DNA of 64,000 nt from Saccharomyces uvarum (GCA_947243795.1 OX365942.1:620001-684000); one strand, 5' to 3'; positions 31,313 through 42,123 are shown, counted from the stretch's first letter. Translations and numbers: made by a program. The notes: generated by a model from the letters alone, not told the origin.

Positions 31313-32626
31313 ATGGCTGTCTCTAAAGTTTACGCTAGATCCGTCTACGACTCCCGTGGTAACCCAACCGTCGAAGTCGAACTTACCACCGAAAACGGTG
31401 TTTTCAGATCCATGGTCCCATCTGGTGCCTCCACCGGTGTCCACGAAGCCTTGGAAATGAGAGATGGTGACAAATCTAAATGGTTAGGTCAAGGTGTCTT
31501 GAACGCTGTTAAGAACGTCAACGATGTTGTCGCTCCAGCTTTCGTCAAGGCTAACCTAGATGTCAAGAACCAATCCGCTGTCGATGACTTCTTGTTGTCT
31601 TTGGACGGTACCGCTAACAAGGCCAAGTTGGGTGCTAACGCTATCTTGGGTGTTTCCATGGCCGCTGCTAGAGCCGCTGCCGCTGAAAAGAACGTCCCAT
31701 TGTACCAACATTTGGCTGACTTATCCAAGTCTAAGACTTCTCCATACGTTTTGCCAGTTCCATTCTTGAACGTTTTGAACGGTGGTTCCCACGCTGGTGG
31801 TGCTTTGGCTTTGCAAGAATTCATGATTGCTCCAACTGGTGCCAAGACCTTCGCCGAAGCTATGAGAATCGGTTCTGAAGTCTACCACAACTTGAAGAAG
31901 TTGGCTAAGCAAAGATACGGTTCTTCTGCCGGTAACGTCGGTGACGAAGGTGGTGTTGCTCCAAACATCCAAACTGCTGAAGAAGCTTTGGACTTGATTG
32001 TTGACGCTATCAAGGCTGCTGGCCACGACGGTAAGGTTCAAATCGGTTTGGACTGTGCCTCCTCTGAATTCTACAAGGACGGTAAGTACGACTTGGACTT
32101 CAAGAACCCAGAATCCGACAAATCTAAGTGGTTGACTGGTGTTGAATTAGCTGACATGTACCACTCCTTGATGAAGAAGTACCCAATTGTCTCTATTGAA
32201 GATCCATTTGCCGAAGATGACTGGGAAGCTTGGTCCCACTTCTTCAAGACCGCTGGTATTCAAATTGTTGCTGATGACTTGACTGTCACCAACCCAGCTA
32301 GAATTGCCACCGCCATTGAAAAGAAGGCCGCTGACGCTTTGTTGTTGAAGGTTAACCAAATCGGTACCTTGTCTGAATCTATCAAGGCTGCTCAAGACTC
32401 TTTCGCCGCCGGCTGGGGTGTCATGGTTTCCCACAGATCTGGTGAAACTGAAGACACTTTCATTGCTGACTTGGTTGTCGGTTTGAGAACTGGTCAAATC
32501 AAGACTGGTGCTCCAGCTAGATCCGAAAGATTGGCTAAGTTGAACCAATTGTTGAGAATCGAAGAAGAATTAGGTAGCAACGCTGTCTTCGCCGGTGCCA
32601 ACTTCCACCACGGTGACAAGTTGTAA
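31313..32626 (+). CDS. ENO2: Enolase II
   Basis: A 437-residue enolase, converting 2-phosphoglycerate to phosphoenolpyruvate in glycolysis; the Eno2 isoform is glucose-induced. Codon bias is extreme (GGT, GCT, AAG, TTG, GAA), as expected for one of the most abundant yeast proteins. Landmarks: the SGAST catalytic loop at 37-41, the magnesium ligands in [21 protein letters not shown] and VADDL, and the signature [14 protein letters not shown] near 342. Synteny and most diagnostic residues identify ENO2 rather than ENO1, but two C-terminal sites (AAGWGV and NAVFAG) carry the residues I associate with S. cerevisiae Eno1. The segment [15 protein letters not shown] also differs from both S. cerevisiae isoforms. 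ATG follows an A-rich context (ATAATAATGG). Confidence 0.99.
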   Translation: MAVSKVYARSVYDSRGNPTVEVELTTENGVFRSMVPSGASTGVHEALEMRDGDKSKWLGQGVLNAVKNVNDVVAPAFVKANLDVKNQSAVDDFLLSLDGTANKAKLGANAILGVSMAAARAAAAEKNVPLYQHLADLSKSKTSPYVLPVPFLNVLNGGSHAGGALALQEFMIAPTGAKTFAEAMRIGSEVYHNLKKLAKQRYGSSAGNVGDEGGVAPNIQTAEEALDLIVDAIKAAGHDGKVQIGLDCASSEFYKDGKYDLDFKNPESDKSKWLTGVELADMYHSLMKKYPIVSIEDPFAEDDWEAWSHFFKTAGIQIVADDLTVTNPARIATAIEKKAADALLLKVNQIGTLSESIKAAQDSFAAGWGVMVSHRSGETEDTFIADLVVGLRTGQIKTGAPARSERLAKLNQLLRIEEELGSNAVFAGANFHHGDKL

Positions 32627-32972
32627 AGTGCTTTTAACCAAGAATCATTAGTCTCTTCTACTTTTTCATCATAGTTTAGAACACTTTATATTAACGAATA
32701 GTTTATGAATCTATATAGGTTTCAAAATTGATACAGTTTTATAAGTTAATTGTTCTCTTTAACTTTCCCAAGCCTTACGTCGTGTTGAAAAGAAAAAAAA
32801 AGGTGCAAACGGCGCGACTTTTAAGAATTTGAAGTTCCGCTAAATAAATCTCTTACGTAGAGGAGAGAAGATAAGAGAACTTTTGTTATTGATGCTTGAG
32901 AACGTCTAATCAAAACGACAAGATTCTCGTTTATTGGCGGCCACGAAGAGTACGGGGAACCTAACGCATACT
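32627..32972. other. ENO2 3' region and CTR2 leader
   Basis: 346 bp. The left part contains the ENO2 terminator region, with T-rich and TATATA elements around 32690-32720. Close to CTR2, at 32892-32909, there is a five-codon open frame starting with ATG and ending with TAA, which could act as a short upstream ORF for CTR2. No other gene was seen. Confidence 0.5.
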
Positions 32973-33446
32973 ATGTTTAAGAATATGGGAGGAAGCACAG
33001 ACCACGAGCATGATGGCATGCACATGGGAGACGGGGACGATACGTGTTCTATGAACATGTTATTTTCATGGTCCTACAAAAACACCTGTATTGTATTTAA
33101 ATGGTGGCATATTAAGACCTTGCCTGGGCTAATTTTAAGTTGTCTAGCAATTTTTGGGTTGGCGTACCTTTACGAGTATCTGAAATACTGCATCCATAAG
33201 AGACAGCAATCACAAAGGGTTTTATTGCCTAATAGATCCCAGGCCAAGATAAACCAAGCCGACAAAATTTCCAATAGTATTCTATACGGTCTACAAGTAG
33301 GATTCTCATTTATGTTGATGCTTGTATTCATGACGTATAACGGCTGGTTGATGCTAGCTGTTGTATGTGGGGCAATATGGGGGAACTATAGTTGGAGCGC
33401 TTCTTATAATCCTGACATTGATGAAAGTTCCCTTGCTTGCCATTGA
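32973..33446 (+). CDS. CTR2: Vacuolar low-affinity copper transporter Ctr2
   Basis: 157 residues from the ATG at 32973. Ctr2 exports copper from the vacuole to the cytosol and belongs to the Ctr family. Seen: a His/Met-rich N-terminus (EHDGMHMGDGDD), then FSWSYKNTCIVFKWWHIKTL leading into transmembrane segment 1, a loop with KRQQSQRVLLPN, transmembrane 2 with the family MxxxM-type motif (FSFMLMLVFMTYNGW) and transmembrane 3 with a G-x-x-x-G-like pattern (VVCGAIWGNY). S. cerevisiae Ctr2 is annotated with about 30 more N-terminal residues. Here the frame upstream of 32973 has no ATG and is interrupted before 32912, so the longer form cannot be made. The C-terminal SSLACH is conserved. Confidence 0.93.
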   Translation: MFKNMGGSTDHEHDGMHMGDGDDTCSMNMLFSWSYKNTCIVFKWWHIKTLPGLILSCLAIFGLAYLYEYLKYCIHKRQQSQRVLLPNRSQAKINQADKISNSILYGLQVGFSFMLMLVFMTYNGWLMLAVVCGAIWGNYSWSASYNPDIDESSLACH

Positions 33447-34331
33447 AAATGATATCAAGTGGAGTGATTAAACTTGGTTTGTACACACATAATTTACATT
33501 GAACTTTTCTCTAATGTTGTTTTTTCATTTACCCGTGCTCATGACCATTATTGCCCACGCTTGCTATAATTATAAACTACGTAAACATTGCATGTACAAT
33601 ATGTAACACTCCCAACTGTGCCTGTCTTCAACCCAAGTTCAGAATCTTCTCTTTCTGTAAGATCTATTTTTGACTGCACCTTCACTTCATATTTAGATAA
33701 CCAGATAGGTCTGAGATTAAGCGGGGGCGTTACTGCGGCTTTGATGATGCAATGCATCGGACTTTCTACGAAGAAAGATGACACCAACATATCAACCGTC
33801 GGCTACTGCTGATTGACTCTGGCCAGCTTGTAACAAGACCTCACTACTCTTTCCGTAGCTTACCGCCATTTTCGGGCATACTACAGTAGAACCAATAAGA
33901 GGTTCAGTAGAATGCCAAGCATCCTTTCTGAAAATGTAAATCGATTCCTAAGACAAATATTATTTCACTTTCTTTGAATTATTTACTACTTTACTTTACG
34001 GTCAGTTCTGACTTCAGCTGCTCTAGATGAATGGGCTCACTGTGTATATCCGGTGTTGATTTCTCATTCATTTGTCACATTTGTTTCAATCACATGATAT
34101 TACTCTCATATTTGCCTGAAAGCGCCGCACTAGACACCCATTTCCCGAAAAAGCGACTATTTGAGCTAATCTGTCTGGTCTCATATCAAGGATAAAAGTG
34201 ACTGCAAAGAACACCCTTCGATATACATCACTGTATTTAAGCATGCTAGATTTTTTGCATAAATTGAATGTGAGTTTGTACAAAGGAAAACGAACAAAAG
34301 CGTAAACAGGAACAACGACAAACGAGCAAAT
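33447..34331. other. CTR2-FMO1 intergenic region
   Basis: 885 bp with no convincing gene. S. cerevisiae has a 50-codon predicted gene (YHR175W-A) in this interval. The nearest thing here is a 30-codon plus-strand frame at 33514-33606, which I cannot match to it. A Reb1-type core (33529-33535) lies inside that frame. Longer frames on either strand (33548-33790, 33588-33812, 34086-34352) overlap each other and look random. Confidence 0.5.
33529..33535 (+). promoter_or_regulatory. Putative Reb1 site (TTACCCG)
   Basis: An exact Reb1 core between CTR2 and FMO1, about 85 bp past the CTR2 stop codon. Reb1 sites placed just downstream of a gene can also act as roadblock terminators for RNA polymerase II. 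Motif match only. Confidence 0.4.
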
Positions 34332-35630
34332 ATGACAGTGAATGGCAAACAAAGATTGGCCATTATAGGTGGCGGACCAGGCGGGCTAGCTGCTGCAAGA
34401 GTCTTCTCACAAAGCCTCAGTAATTTTGAAATCGAGATCTTCGTAAAGGATCACGATATTGGTGGTGTTTGGCATTACCCAGAACAAGGGAGAGATACAA
34501 GGATTATGTACGATCATTTGGAGACCAACATTTCTAAAGAGCTGATGCAGTTTAGTAGGTTTCCCTTCGACGCTAGCGTACCTCTGTATCCCTCGAGAAT
34601 ACACATCTGGAAATATTTGAAGAGGTATTATGAGACTTTCATTGCCAACCAAGACTCTATTACTGTTCACCTCAGTACCGAGGTGACTTATCTGGAAAAG
34701 AAAGACTCCAAGTGGGAAATATCCTCCAAAAATGAGCTGGGAATGACCACATCAGACTTCGATTTCGTTATCGTTGGCTCGGGTCATTACAGTGTCCCGA
34801 GGTTACCGTCGAACATTACCGGCATAGACCAATGGTTTGACAACAAGAGTGCCCGCCATTCTAAGGATTTCAAAAACTGCGAATTTGCCCGCGATAAAGT
34901 AGTCATTGTTGTGGGTAACGGAAGTTCTGGCCAGGATATTGCGAACCAATTAACCACTGTCGCGAAGAAAGTCTACAACAGTATAAGGAAACCTGCAGAC
35001 AACCAGCCGCAGGCTAAACTAATCGAGACCATCTCGACAATAAATCGTGCTGATTGGAAGAGTCATTCGGTGACTCTGTCTGATGGCCAAATAATCAAAA
35101 ATGTAGACTACATAGTCTTCGCTACAGGCTACTATTACAGTTTCCCCTTCATAGACCCCTCTATCAGGTCGGATGTGCTGGGAGAAGGCGTCACTGACGA
35201 CGGATGCTCGTCCGTCAACCTGCGTAGCTTATGGGAGCACATGATCTACGTCAAGGACCCCACATTAGCGTTTGCCCTGACCCCTCAGTTGGTCATTCCC
35301 TTCCCATTGGCAGAACTCCAAGCGGCCATCACCGTCGAAGTGTTTTGCAAGACCTTAGCCATACCCGCGGCATTTGACTCCAGCGTCTGCGGCGCCCATA
35401 ATTTCCCCAAGGGCAAAGATCTAGAACACTATGCAGAGCTGCAAGGACTTCTGGACAGTATCCCACATAGAACCGGTCACTTTAAACCGGTCAAGTGGGA
35501 CGGAAGACTCACCGAGCTAAGAAACTCAAGTTACACAGACAAGGAAGAGAGAAACGTGCTTCTAAAGGAACACGCGCAAATCCTAAACAAGCAAAATCAA
35601 CCGTACTTCCTCCCAGTGCCACACATTTAG
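34332..35630 (+). CDS. FMO1: Flavin-containing monooxygenase Fmo1
   Basis: A 432-residue protein, the same length as S. cerevisiae Fmo1 (YHR176W). It oxidises biological thiols such as glutathione and cysteine with NADPH and oxygen, which helps set the redox potential for protein folding in the ER. Seen: the FAD-binding GGGPGGLAAAR at about 12-22, the NADPH-binding VVGNGSSGQDIANQL near 193-207 and the FATGYYYSFPF motif near 260-270. The yeast enzyme lacks the membrane anchor of mammalian FMOs, and none is seen here. Identity to S. cerevisiae is only moderate, so this is among the faster-evolving genes of the window. Confidence 0.97.
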   Translation: MTVNGKQRLAIIGGGPGGLAAARVFSQSLSNFEIEIFVKDHDIGGVWHYPEQGRDTRIMYDHLETNISKELMQFSRFPFDASVPLYPSRIHIWKYLKRYYETFIANQDSITVHLSTEVTYLEKKDSKWEISSKNELGMTTSDFDFVIVGSGHYSVPRLPSNITGIDQWFDNKSARHSKDFKNCEFARDKVVIVVGNGSSGQDIANQLTTVAKKVYNSIRKPADNQPQAKLIETISTINRADWKSHSVTLSDGQIIKNVDYIVFATGYYYSFPFIDPSIRSDVLGEGVTDDGCSSVNLRSLWEHMIYVKDPTLAFALTPQLVIPFPLAELQAAITVEVFCKTLAIPAAFDSSVCGAHNFPKGKDLEHYAELQGLLDSIPHRTGHFKPVKWDGRLTELRNSSYTDKEERNVLLKEHAQILNKQNQPYFLPVPHI

Positions 35631-36615
35631 CTCAAAAAGTGCCTATACCTGTATAAAAAAATACATACTATAACTACGTTCCCCTCATGTATATACTACA
35701 CTGCTCTTGAAAACGCGAAGTCCAGCCTCAGCCTTTATTAGCGGCTTTGCCAACGGAGCCGACCGTGCGCAGCATTCATCGTACGACTTCTTCAAAACCG
35801 TAGCGTATCCACCCCACCCGTTTTTAGCCACCACTAGTGTTTCCGTCCGCTTCCGTCTCGGAACAAGCAAACCTTAAAGTAACTTTCGAGCAGCGCCACG
35901 TAGTAGCTCTGAAAACCCCGCAGTTACCAGCGGCCACGCAATTTCCGAGGGGATACCAAATCTGGAAAATTCGCACAGGCGCGCTCATGATGCAAGGACT
36001 ACCGTCCTTTTAAAGATCCCAATAACACGCGAATCTGGGACCGAAAGGGAGAGTGGCCGATAGACGTTCATATTTTTTTGGCTTTTCCAGCCTTCTCGCC
36101 ATTTCTTGGAACGTGACTAATATCTCTGTACGTTTGGAGCGAACTGTGTTAAGAGATGGCTACCAACTTTATTTTTTTGAGAAGAATATTTTCTTTTTTC
36201 TTAGTCTTGTTCCTTAACCTTAATAGTTTTTCCTGTCTTAAGGTATTCTATCTTTTTCTCGGTCGTATATTTTTCAGTTCAGACGAAATGGGAGAGGCCA
36301 AAGAAAAAAAGACAGGCACACAATCAAAGGGACAGAGGGAAATGACAAAAGCAAATAATATACTGAGGGTAAATCTTCATCTTTAACGCTTGCCTTTTTT
36401 GTACGGTATTATAGAGTAGGCGGGTAATTTGACTGCTCTTATTGTTCGAGATCAAAAACGTAACATTCTTTATTTATATAGGTTGATGTCTATACGTGCA
36501 TTCTTGTAAGCCCTTCTTCAACAAATAAATAAGAAGTTGAAAAAAAAAGGATTCAACAATTGAGACGACGATCAGAACGACAGATAGCAAAACAATCAAT
36601 AAATAAGTATAAAAA
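35631..36615. other. FMO1-YHR177W intergenic region
   Basis: 985 bp. Contains a Reb1-type core (36421-36427) about 190 bp before the next start codon, and T-rich tracts around 36165-36260 that create a spurious hydrophobic frame (36156-36386). A GC-rich patch lies at about 35880-36010. No gene or repeat element was recognised. Confidence 0.5.
36421..36427 (-). promoter_or_regulatory. Putative Reb1 site (CGGGTAA)
   Basis: An exact reverse-orientation Reb1 core 189 bp upstream of the YHR177W start codon, in an otherwise AT-rich promoter. Motif match only. Confidence 0.45.
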
Positions 36616-37406
36616 ATGATGGATATCAGCGCCACTTGTTATGGGTACATCGATAACGAGGAAGATCTGGCCCTGATTTTCCAGGGCATTTTTGATGAAC
36701 AATTGAGATGTGTCGAACGAAGGCCATATGAAGCAGAGAAGGCTAAATTAGCTGGCTCAGGGAACATTTTTGTTTTCAGTGAGGAGAAATCTGGCATCAA
36801 AAGATGGACTGATGGGTTTTCTTGGTCTCCCTCTAGAATTTCAGGAAAGTTTCTAGTGTACAGGGAATATAATAGACTTGGCCCCGCACAAAATTCCATA
36901 CTGCATGATATCTGTGATTATAACATTTTCGAGAGATCCAATCGCCAATACTTTTATACTGGGTTACTGAAGAAAACGTTCTCCTTGAAGTTCTGCACAG
37001 ATCATACCAACAGTAATAGCATGGAAACTTTTCATATTGTTGCCTATTACACAGAGAAGGATATTCTCCAAGGAAGTTTGAAAAGACCTTCAGAGAATCC
37101 CTTTTTCGACAAATTTCAACCTTCACAAAAACTATCAGATGCTCTGCAAAAAGTAGCCGTTGGCAATGGCAGATCCAATCCATCTAAGAGTAATGAAAGG
37201 GGCCGAAGCAGAGTACAAAGATCGGTGATTCATCGGTCATTGTCGTCTTCTTCGTCCTATAATGATTTCACGAGAAATAATACTAACCCCTCACGAAATA
37301 TTCCTGCCAATGTGTCCTTTATTGATGGCAGGAGTCAAATTCAGACAGCTCCAAATTCAAGCAATATTATTGTAGATCAGTACCAGCAGCAACAACAACG
37401 GCAACG

Positions 37407-37440
<34 letters not shown>

Positions 37441-38019
37441 TACGCCCTGCCAATTTATAAGTCCATAGAGCAACAAAACCAACTACCCTTCCCATACACA
37501 CCACACTCAATAGGCATATATAATGCTGGCTCTCAATCTGGGTTGAGGCGCACGCTCTCACAATCCATGATCTTCTATAATACTTATAGTCCATGTCTGC
37601 CACAACCGGTTCCAGCACCTGGGGTAGCACCTCCATTGATATATTCTTCTAGTAAATTTAACGCAATACCGTACCAAAATGGCGATCCGTATTATCCAAG
37701 ACAAGGCCCTGAACATATGAGTTCGTCTGCTCCTATTCCTTCAAATATGATGCCTCCTATATATTCCATGCTACCACATAATTATCCACAACAACAGCAA
37801 CAACAACAGCAACTAGTCATGAGTTCCAATGTTCTCCAACATCCCAATCCAAATACAGCCCCCACTACAGGAACCAAAAAAGTGGAGGAAATATGCGTTT
37901 TACCAGCACTTCGTATGAGTGTTCCACCTCCAGTACAGTATCCAGATGTTCTTACACCAAAAAAAACTCATAAGGACAACAATTCATTTGATAATAAATA
38001 CCTCCGATACTCAAAATAA
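36616..38019 (+). CDS. WOPR-domain transcription regulator, YHR177W ortholog
   Basis: A 467-residue protein against about 453 in S. cerevisiae. The N-terminal ~150 residues match the WOPR (Gti1/Pac2) DNA-binding fold of Wor1 and Mit1: box 1 covers CYGYIDNEEDLALIFQGIF to RWTDGFSWSPSRISGKFLVYRE (about residues 7-80), and box 2 covers SNRQYFYTGLLKKTFSLKF (about 110-130). The GFSWSPSR element carries the minor-groove arginine of the family. The remainder is Ser/Asn/Gln/Pro-rich and probably an activation or prion-like region, with two polyglutamine tracts (codons at 37383-37440 and 37789-37812). The paralog Mit1 is known to control pseudohyphal growth; a related role is likely but unproven. Confidence 0.93.
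37383..37440 (+). repeat. CAG/CAA repeat encoding polyglutamine
   Basis: An in-frame run of CAG and CAA codons interrupted by a few CGG (Arg) codons, inside the YHR177W ortholog. Mixed codons make it less prone to slippage than a pure repeat. Its length probably explains part of the size difference from S. cerevisiae. Confidence 0.85.
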
Positions 38020-39326
38020 AATCAAATACTATGTATACGACTGTTATTAGCATGAAAAGTACCATTGCATAGGAGTAGCAGATACTTAATTTTGAGAGGA
38101 TGTTATAAAGGGCAAAGGCATTTGCACTGCTTTGCTTCTTGTTTCATAATCCTTGCACCTAAATGAACTTTGAAAACAGTCATTAGATTTGTTAGCCGTC
38201 TTTCAGTATCTCATACCATCGTCCGTATATTCAAGGTTGTAACTTCAAAAGACTCTAAAGGGGAAGAAAAGAACAGATATATAAAAAATAAACTTTGCTT
38301 TTTCCTTCCAAATTAAGCTTTCTCAGGAATTTGTATGAAATGGCAAACAAACCCAAGACAGGTAGCCACGCATGTGAAAATCTGCACTTTTTGTCATTAC
38401 CGGTGTTATCGCTATTCAAGGTTCCACTTTGCATAGCGCAAGACTAACGTTACATATAAACCGCACCAGAGTTCTTCCACATGATAACCGTTTGCCACTA
38501 CAGGCTAAAATGGTAAATGTGATAAGGCGCAAGTGCGGTAGAAAGAAGTACATCGAAACATGACGAGGGCCCAAAGATGCGTTTATGTGCCAGTACCTGT
38601 TTCGCCGCGTGTTTTCCGCGTGTAGATGTCTGATACAAGAAAGCGTGAATCATGTGAACCAGATTCAATAGCTCTCGCCTACACCGACATAAATCACGAT
38701 AGCCTGGCTATCGTGATATTCATACTCATGTGCATGCTAATACCAATCATTTAATGACAGATGCGCCAAAGAGATCCAAACTACAGTTATCGAGATGGAC
38801 AGCGCTTTTTTTGTGCCATAGGACTATATATTCAAATCCACATGTAAAATTACATATATCTGCAAAAAAAGGTCCCTCAAGCCAGTCGCTACAAGAAGAC
38901 TTCCTTGACTGACCATTTCGTGTAATTCTTATGAAACCCTTCCACAGAGTTAGAAAATAGAACGTTAAGAAAAAGTCCTACTTTTCACAAAAACAAAAAC
39001 CACGAAAATACTACACAGAATTTATGAACCGGGATGGTTCCCGATACGCCATTAGCCTAATTTTGCACTGTGTATATAGCTTCTGTTGACTTGGTGGTAT
39101 ATTGTGTCATATTCACTTTACCAGGCCATCACCCGCCAGGAGTGTGACGGCAGGCGCGAGACATCGCGGGAAAAAAAACGGAAAAATCAAGGAAAAATAA
39201 GCTTCTTATGTAAAACACCGACAATGAAGATCTTGGCAACGTTCTCTTAATCCGTCTACGCAACTAAAACAGCTGTTTTATTCGGGTATAAAGGGCAAAA
39301 AAAATAAAAGCAAAGGAGTAAAAGAC
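38020..39326. other. Long STB5 upstream region
   Basis: 1307 bp, the longest interval in the window with neither a gene nor a mobile element. It contains a perfect short palindrome (38693-38717) listed separately. The 60-codon frame at 38730-38912 has no protein-like features. No RNA gene was recognised. In S. cerevisiae this interval is also long, so it probably holds regulatory sites for STB5 and perhaps a replication origin, but I cannot identify an origin consensus with confidence. Confidence 0.5.
38693..38717. repeat. Perfect 25-bp palindrome (12-bp arms, 1-bp centre)
   Basis: The arms ATCACGATAGCC and GGCTATCGTGAT are exact reverse complements separated by a single T. It lies 674 bp after the YHR177W stop and 610 bp before the STB5 start. 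It could be a dimeric protein-binding site, a hairpin in an RNA or an inverted-repeat scar. No known yeast factor motif of this length comes to mind. Confidence 0.9.
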
Positions 39327-40010
39327 ATGAATGGTGCTACTTTTGCGCAGCAATCTGGAAGGTCACAGCGAACAACTGAACTCTACTCGTGCGCACGTTG
39401 CAGAAAATTAAAGAAGAAATGTGGTAAACAAGTACCGACTTGTGGGAATTGCGACAAGAACGGAGCACATTGTTCGTACCCAGGTAGAGCTCCAAGGCGT
39501 ACCAAAAAGGAGTTAGCGGACGCAATGCTCCGAGGGGAATATGTCCCAGTGAAAAGAAACAAGAAGTTTGGAAAAAGTCCTCTGAGCAACAACAGTATGA
39601 CGAGCTCGTCTAGTTCAACATCAACAAACGGCGCTATAACGCCCGGATTTTCACCTTACGAAAACGATGACTCCCACAGGATGAAACAATTGAAACCGAC
39701 GGATCCGATAAACCTTGTCATAGGGGCCAGTCCAAATTCCAGTGAAGGTGTCTCATCGCTAATTTCGGTGCTTACATCATTGAATGATAACTCCAACGCG
39801 CCCTCCAACCTTTCTTCCAATGAAAACTCCATGATTCCTGCTCGGTCATTACCTGCTTCAGTACAACAAAATTCGACAGCTTCATCCTTTGAGTCATATA
39901 ATACGCCTTCTCCGCTAATATGTGGTCCAGCGCCCGTGAATTCCCAAACAGTGCCATTGCAACACAACAACAACAACAACAATAGTAATAATATTAGTAA
40001 CAGTAATAAT

Positions 40011-40052
<42 letters not shown>

Positions 40053-41576
40053 AGTGCGCCACAGCTGAACCTGAGCACGTATGCAAACAACTCTGTTTCG
40101 AATGGAAGATATGATTCTGTACCCGTCGATGCGTCATCGATTGAATTTGAAACTTTATCTTGTTGCTTTAAAGGTGGTAGAACAACATCATGGGTTGAAG
40201 AAGACGGGTCATTTAGGTCAATAGAAAGATCTTTACTGGACAGGTTCATCGCTGCATACTTCAAGCACAATCATCGTTTATTTCCCATGATCGATAAAAT
40301 AGCATTTCTAAATGACGCTTCTACGATTACAGATTTTGAAACGTTATGTAACAATAAGGACTACCCTGATAGTTTTGTTTTCAAAGTTTATATGATAATG
40401 GCGATTGGCTGTACGACTTTACAACGTGCTGGTATGGTCTCTCAGGACGAAGAGTGTTTAAGTGAGCATTTAGCATTTTTGGCCATGAAGAAATTTCGTA
40501 GCATCATAATTTTGCAAGATATTGAAACAGTACGATGCCTGCTATTATTGGGTATTTATTCATTCTTCGAGCCAAAAGGTTCTTCATCGTGGACAATCAG
40601 TGGTATCATCATGAGACTAACCATAGGCTTAGGACTAAATAGAGAACTGACCGCCAAAAAACTAAAAAGCATGTCTGCCATGGAGACAGAGGCAAGATAT
40701 AGAGTATTTTGGAGCGCCTATTGTTTCGAAAGGCTAGTATGCACTTCACTTGGGCGTATTTCTGGAATCGATGACGGGGATATTGCCGTACCTTTACCAA
40801 GAGCGCTGTATGGGGATGAAAGAGATGATCTGGAAATGACTAAGCTGATGATATCATTAAGGAAAATGGGCGGTCGTATTTATAAACAAGTTCATTCTGT
40901 GAGTGCAGGACGACAAAAATTAACCATTGAGCAAAAGCAAGAAATAATAAAGGGATTAAGGAAGGAGCTAGATGAAATTTATTCTCGGGAATCCGAGAGA
41001 AGAAAACTGAAAAGCTCACAAATGGACCAGGTAGAAAGGGACAACCATTCTACTGCTAACGTGATATCTTTCCATAGCTCAGAGATTTGGCTAGCAATGA
41101 GGTACTCTCAATTGCAAATATTACTGTATAGACCATCTGCACTAATACCGAAGCCGCCCATCGACTCACTATCCACATTGGGTGAGTTTTGCCTGCAAGC
41201 CTGGAAACACACCTACACCCTGTACAAGAAGCGACTATTGCCATTGAATTGGATCACCCTTTTCAGAACACTGACCATCTGTAACACCATTTTGTACTGT
41301 CTTTGTCAATGGAGCATCGACCTAATTGAAAGCAAAATTGAAATCCAACAATGTGTCGAGATACTAAGACATTTTGGCGAGAGATGGATCTTTGCCATGA
41401 AATGCGCCGACGTGTTTCAAAACATTAGCAACACAATCCTAGACATTAGTTTAAGCCATGGTAAAGTTCCAAACATGGACCAATTGACGAGAGAGTTATT
41501 TGGCGCAAGCGATTCGTACCAAGATATCTTAGATGAGAACAACGTTGACGTCTCCTGGGTCGACAAGCTCGTATGA
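39327..41576 (+). CDS. STB5: Zn2Cys6 transcription factor Stb5
   Basis: A 749-residue protein (743 in S. cerevisiae). Stb5 activates multidrug-resistance genes, partly with Pdr1, and NADPH-generating pentose phosphate genes during oxidative stress. The zinc cluster has cysteines at residues 22, 25, 32, 39, 42 and 49 (SCARCRKLKKKC, then CGNCDKNGAHC), followed by a basic linker (RAPRRTKKEL). A poly-asparagine run (codons at 39964-40053) separates it from the fungal-specific transcription factor domain (about residues 300-520, including ERLVCTSLGRISGIDDGDI). The Asn-run length accounts for most of the size change. Known targets include GND1 and SOL3, both in this window. Confidence 0.97.
39964..40053 (+). 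repeat. AAC/AAT repeat encoding polyasparagine in STB5
   Basis: About 30 codons, nearly all AAC or AAT with a few AGT (Ser) and one ATT (Ile). The second half is a pure AAC repeat and is therefore likely to vary in length between strains. It lies in the linker between the zinc cluster and the regulatory domain of Stb5. Confidence 0.9.
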
Positions 41577-42106
41577 CGTGCCTTTACCTGGTGAAGTCAT
41601 TCACGGTAAAAATTTTGAGAGCAAGTTGCTGGCACTATTCACCCCGTGCTTTCTCTTTTGACTACGAACCACGCTAGAAACTCTCCCAAGAGGTAGAGCG
41701 GCGTTGTGGAAGTCTCACTGCCACGTATGTACGATTAACGTTTAGAAATTTTTATAACATCTGTGCTAACGTAAAGTTGACGATTTTTAACTGATAAAGC
41801 GATATACGCAAATATAAAACTCTTTCGATTGACTTGATTCGACCGCTTAAATCGTGTATCTTTTAGCCATGGAGATGTTTCGGCTCAAACCAAAGGCCTA
41901 AAGCGCTTTGATGCGCTTATTGCCTGGATGGTTCAGAGACATTATGCTATAAGAGAACAGTTGCACAGAGCTAAGGTGAGGAAGAACACACGAGCTGTGC
42001 CTGTGAGCAGGTCCTCTCTACAACTGTACAAGATCATTGGGTGTCGTAAGAAGAAATTGGATAGGTATAACATAATTTGAGGAATGCGAAACTTGCGACC
42101 GGTTCC

Positions 42107-42114
42107 TTACGTAA
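42107..42114. promoter_or_regulatory. Yap-type site TTACGTAA (first copy)
   Basis: A perfect 8-bp palindrome matching the TTACGTAA form bound by yeast Yap bZIP factors, 491 bp upstream of OYE2. OYE2 is known in S. cerevisiae to be induced by oxidative stress through Yap1. A second copy lies 17 bp further on. Confidence 0.6.
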
Positions 42115-42123
42115 CGAAGTTTC

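Noticed and set aside
31489-32548. Several long antisense frames inside ENO2
   Set aside because: Highly biased codons create long open antisense frames; there is no independent evidence.
36156-36386. 76-codon frame with a hydrophobic N-terminus upstream of YHR177W
   Set aside because: The Phe/Leu-rich part is produced by T tracts in a promoter and the rest is low complexity; no counterpart is known.
39656-40270. 204-codon minus-strand frame with a polyleucine run in STB5
   Set aside because: Antisense reading of the polyasparagine repeat.
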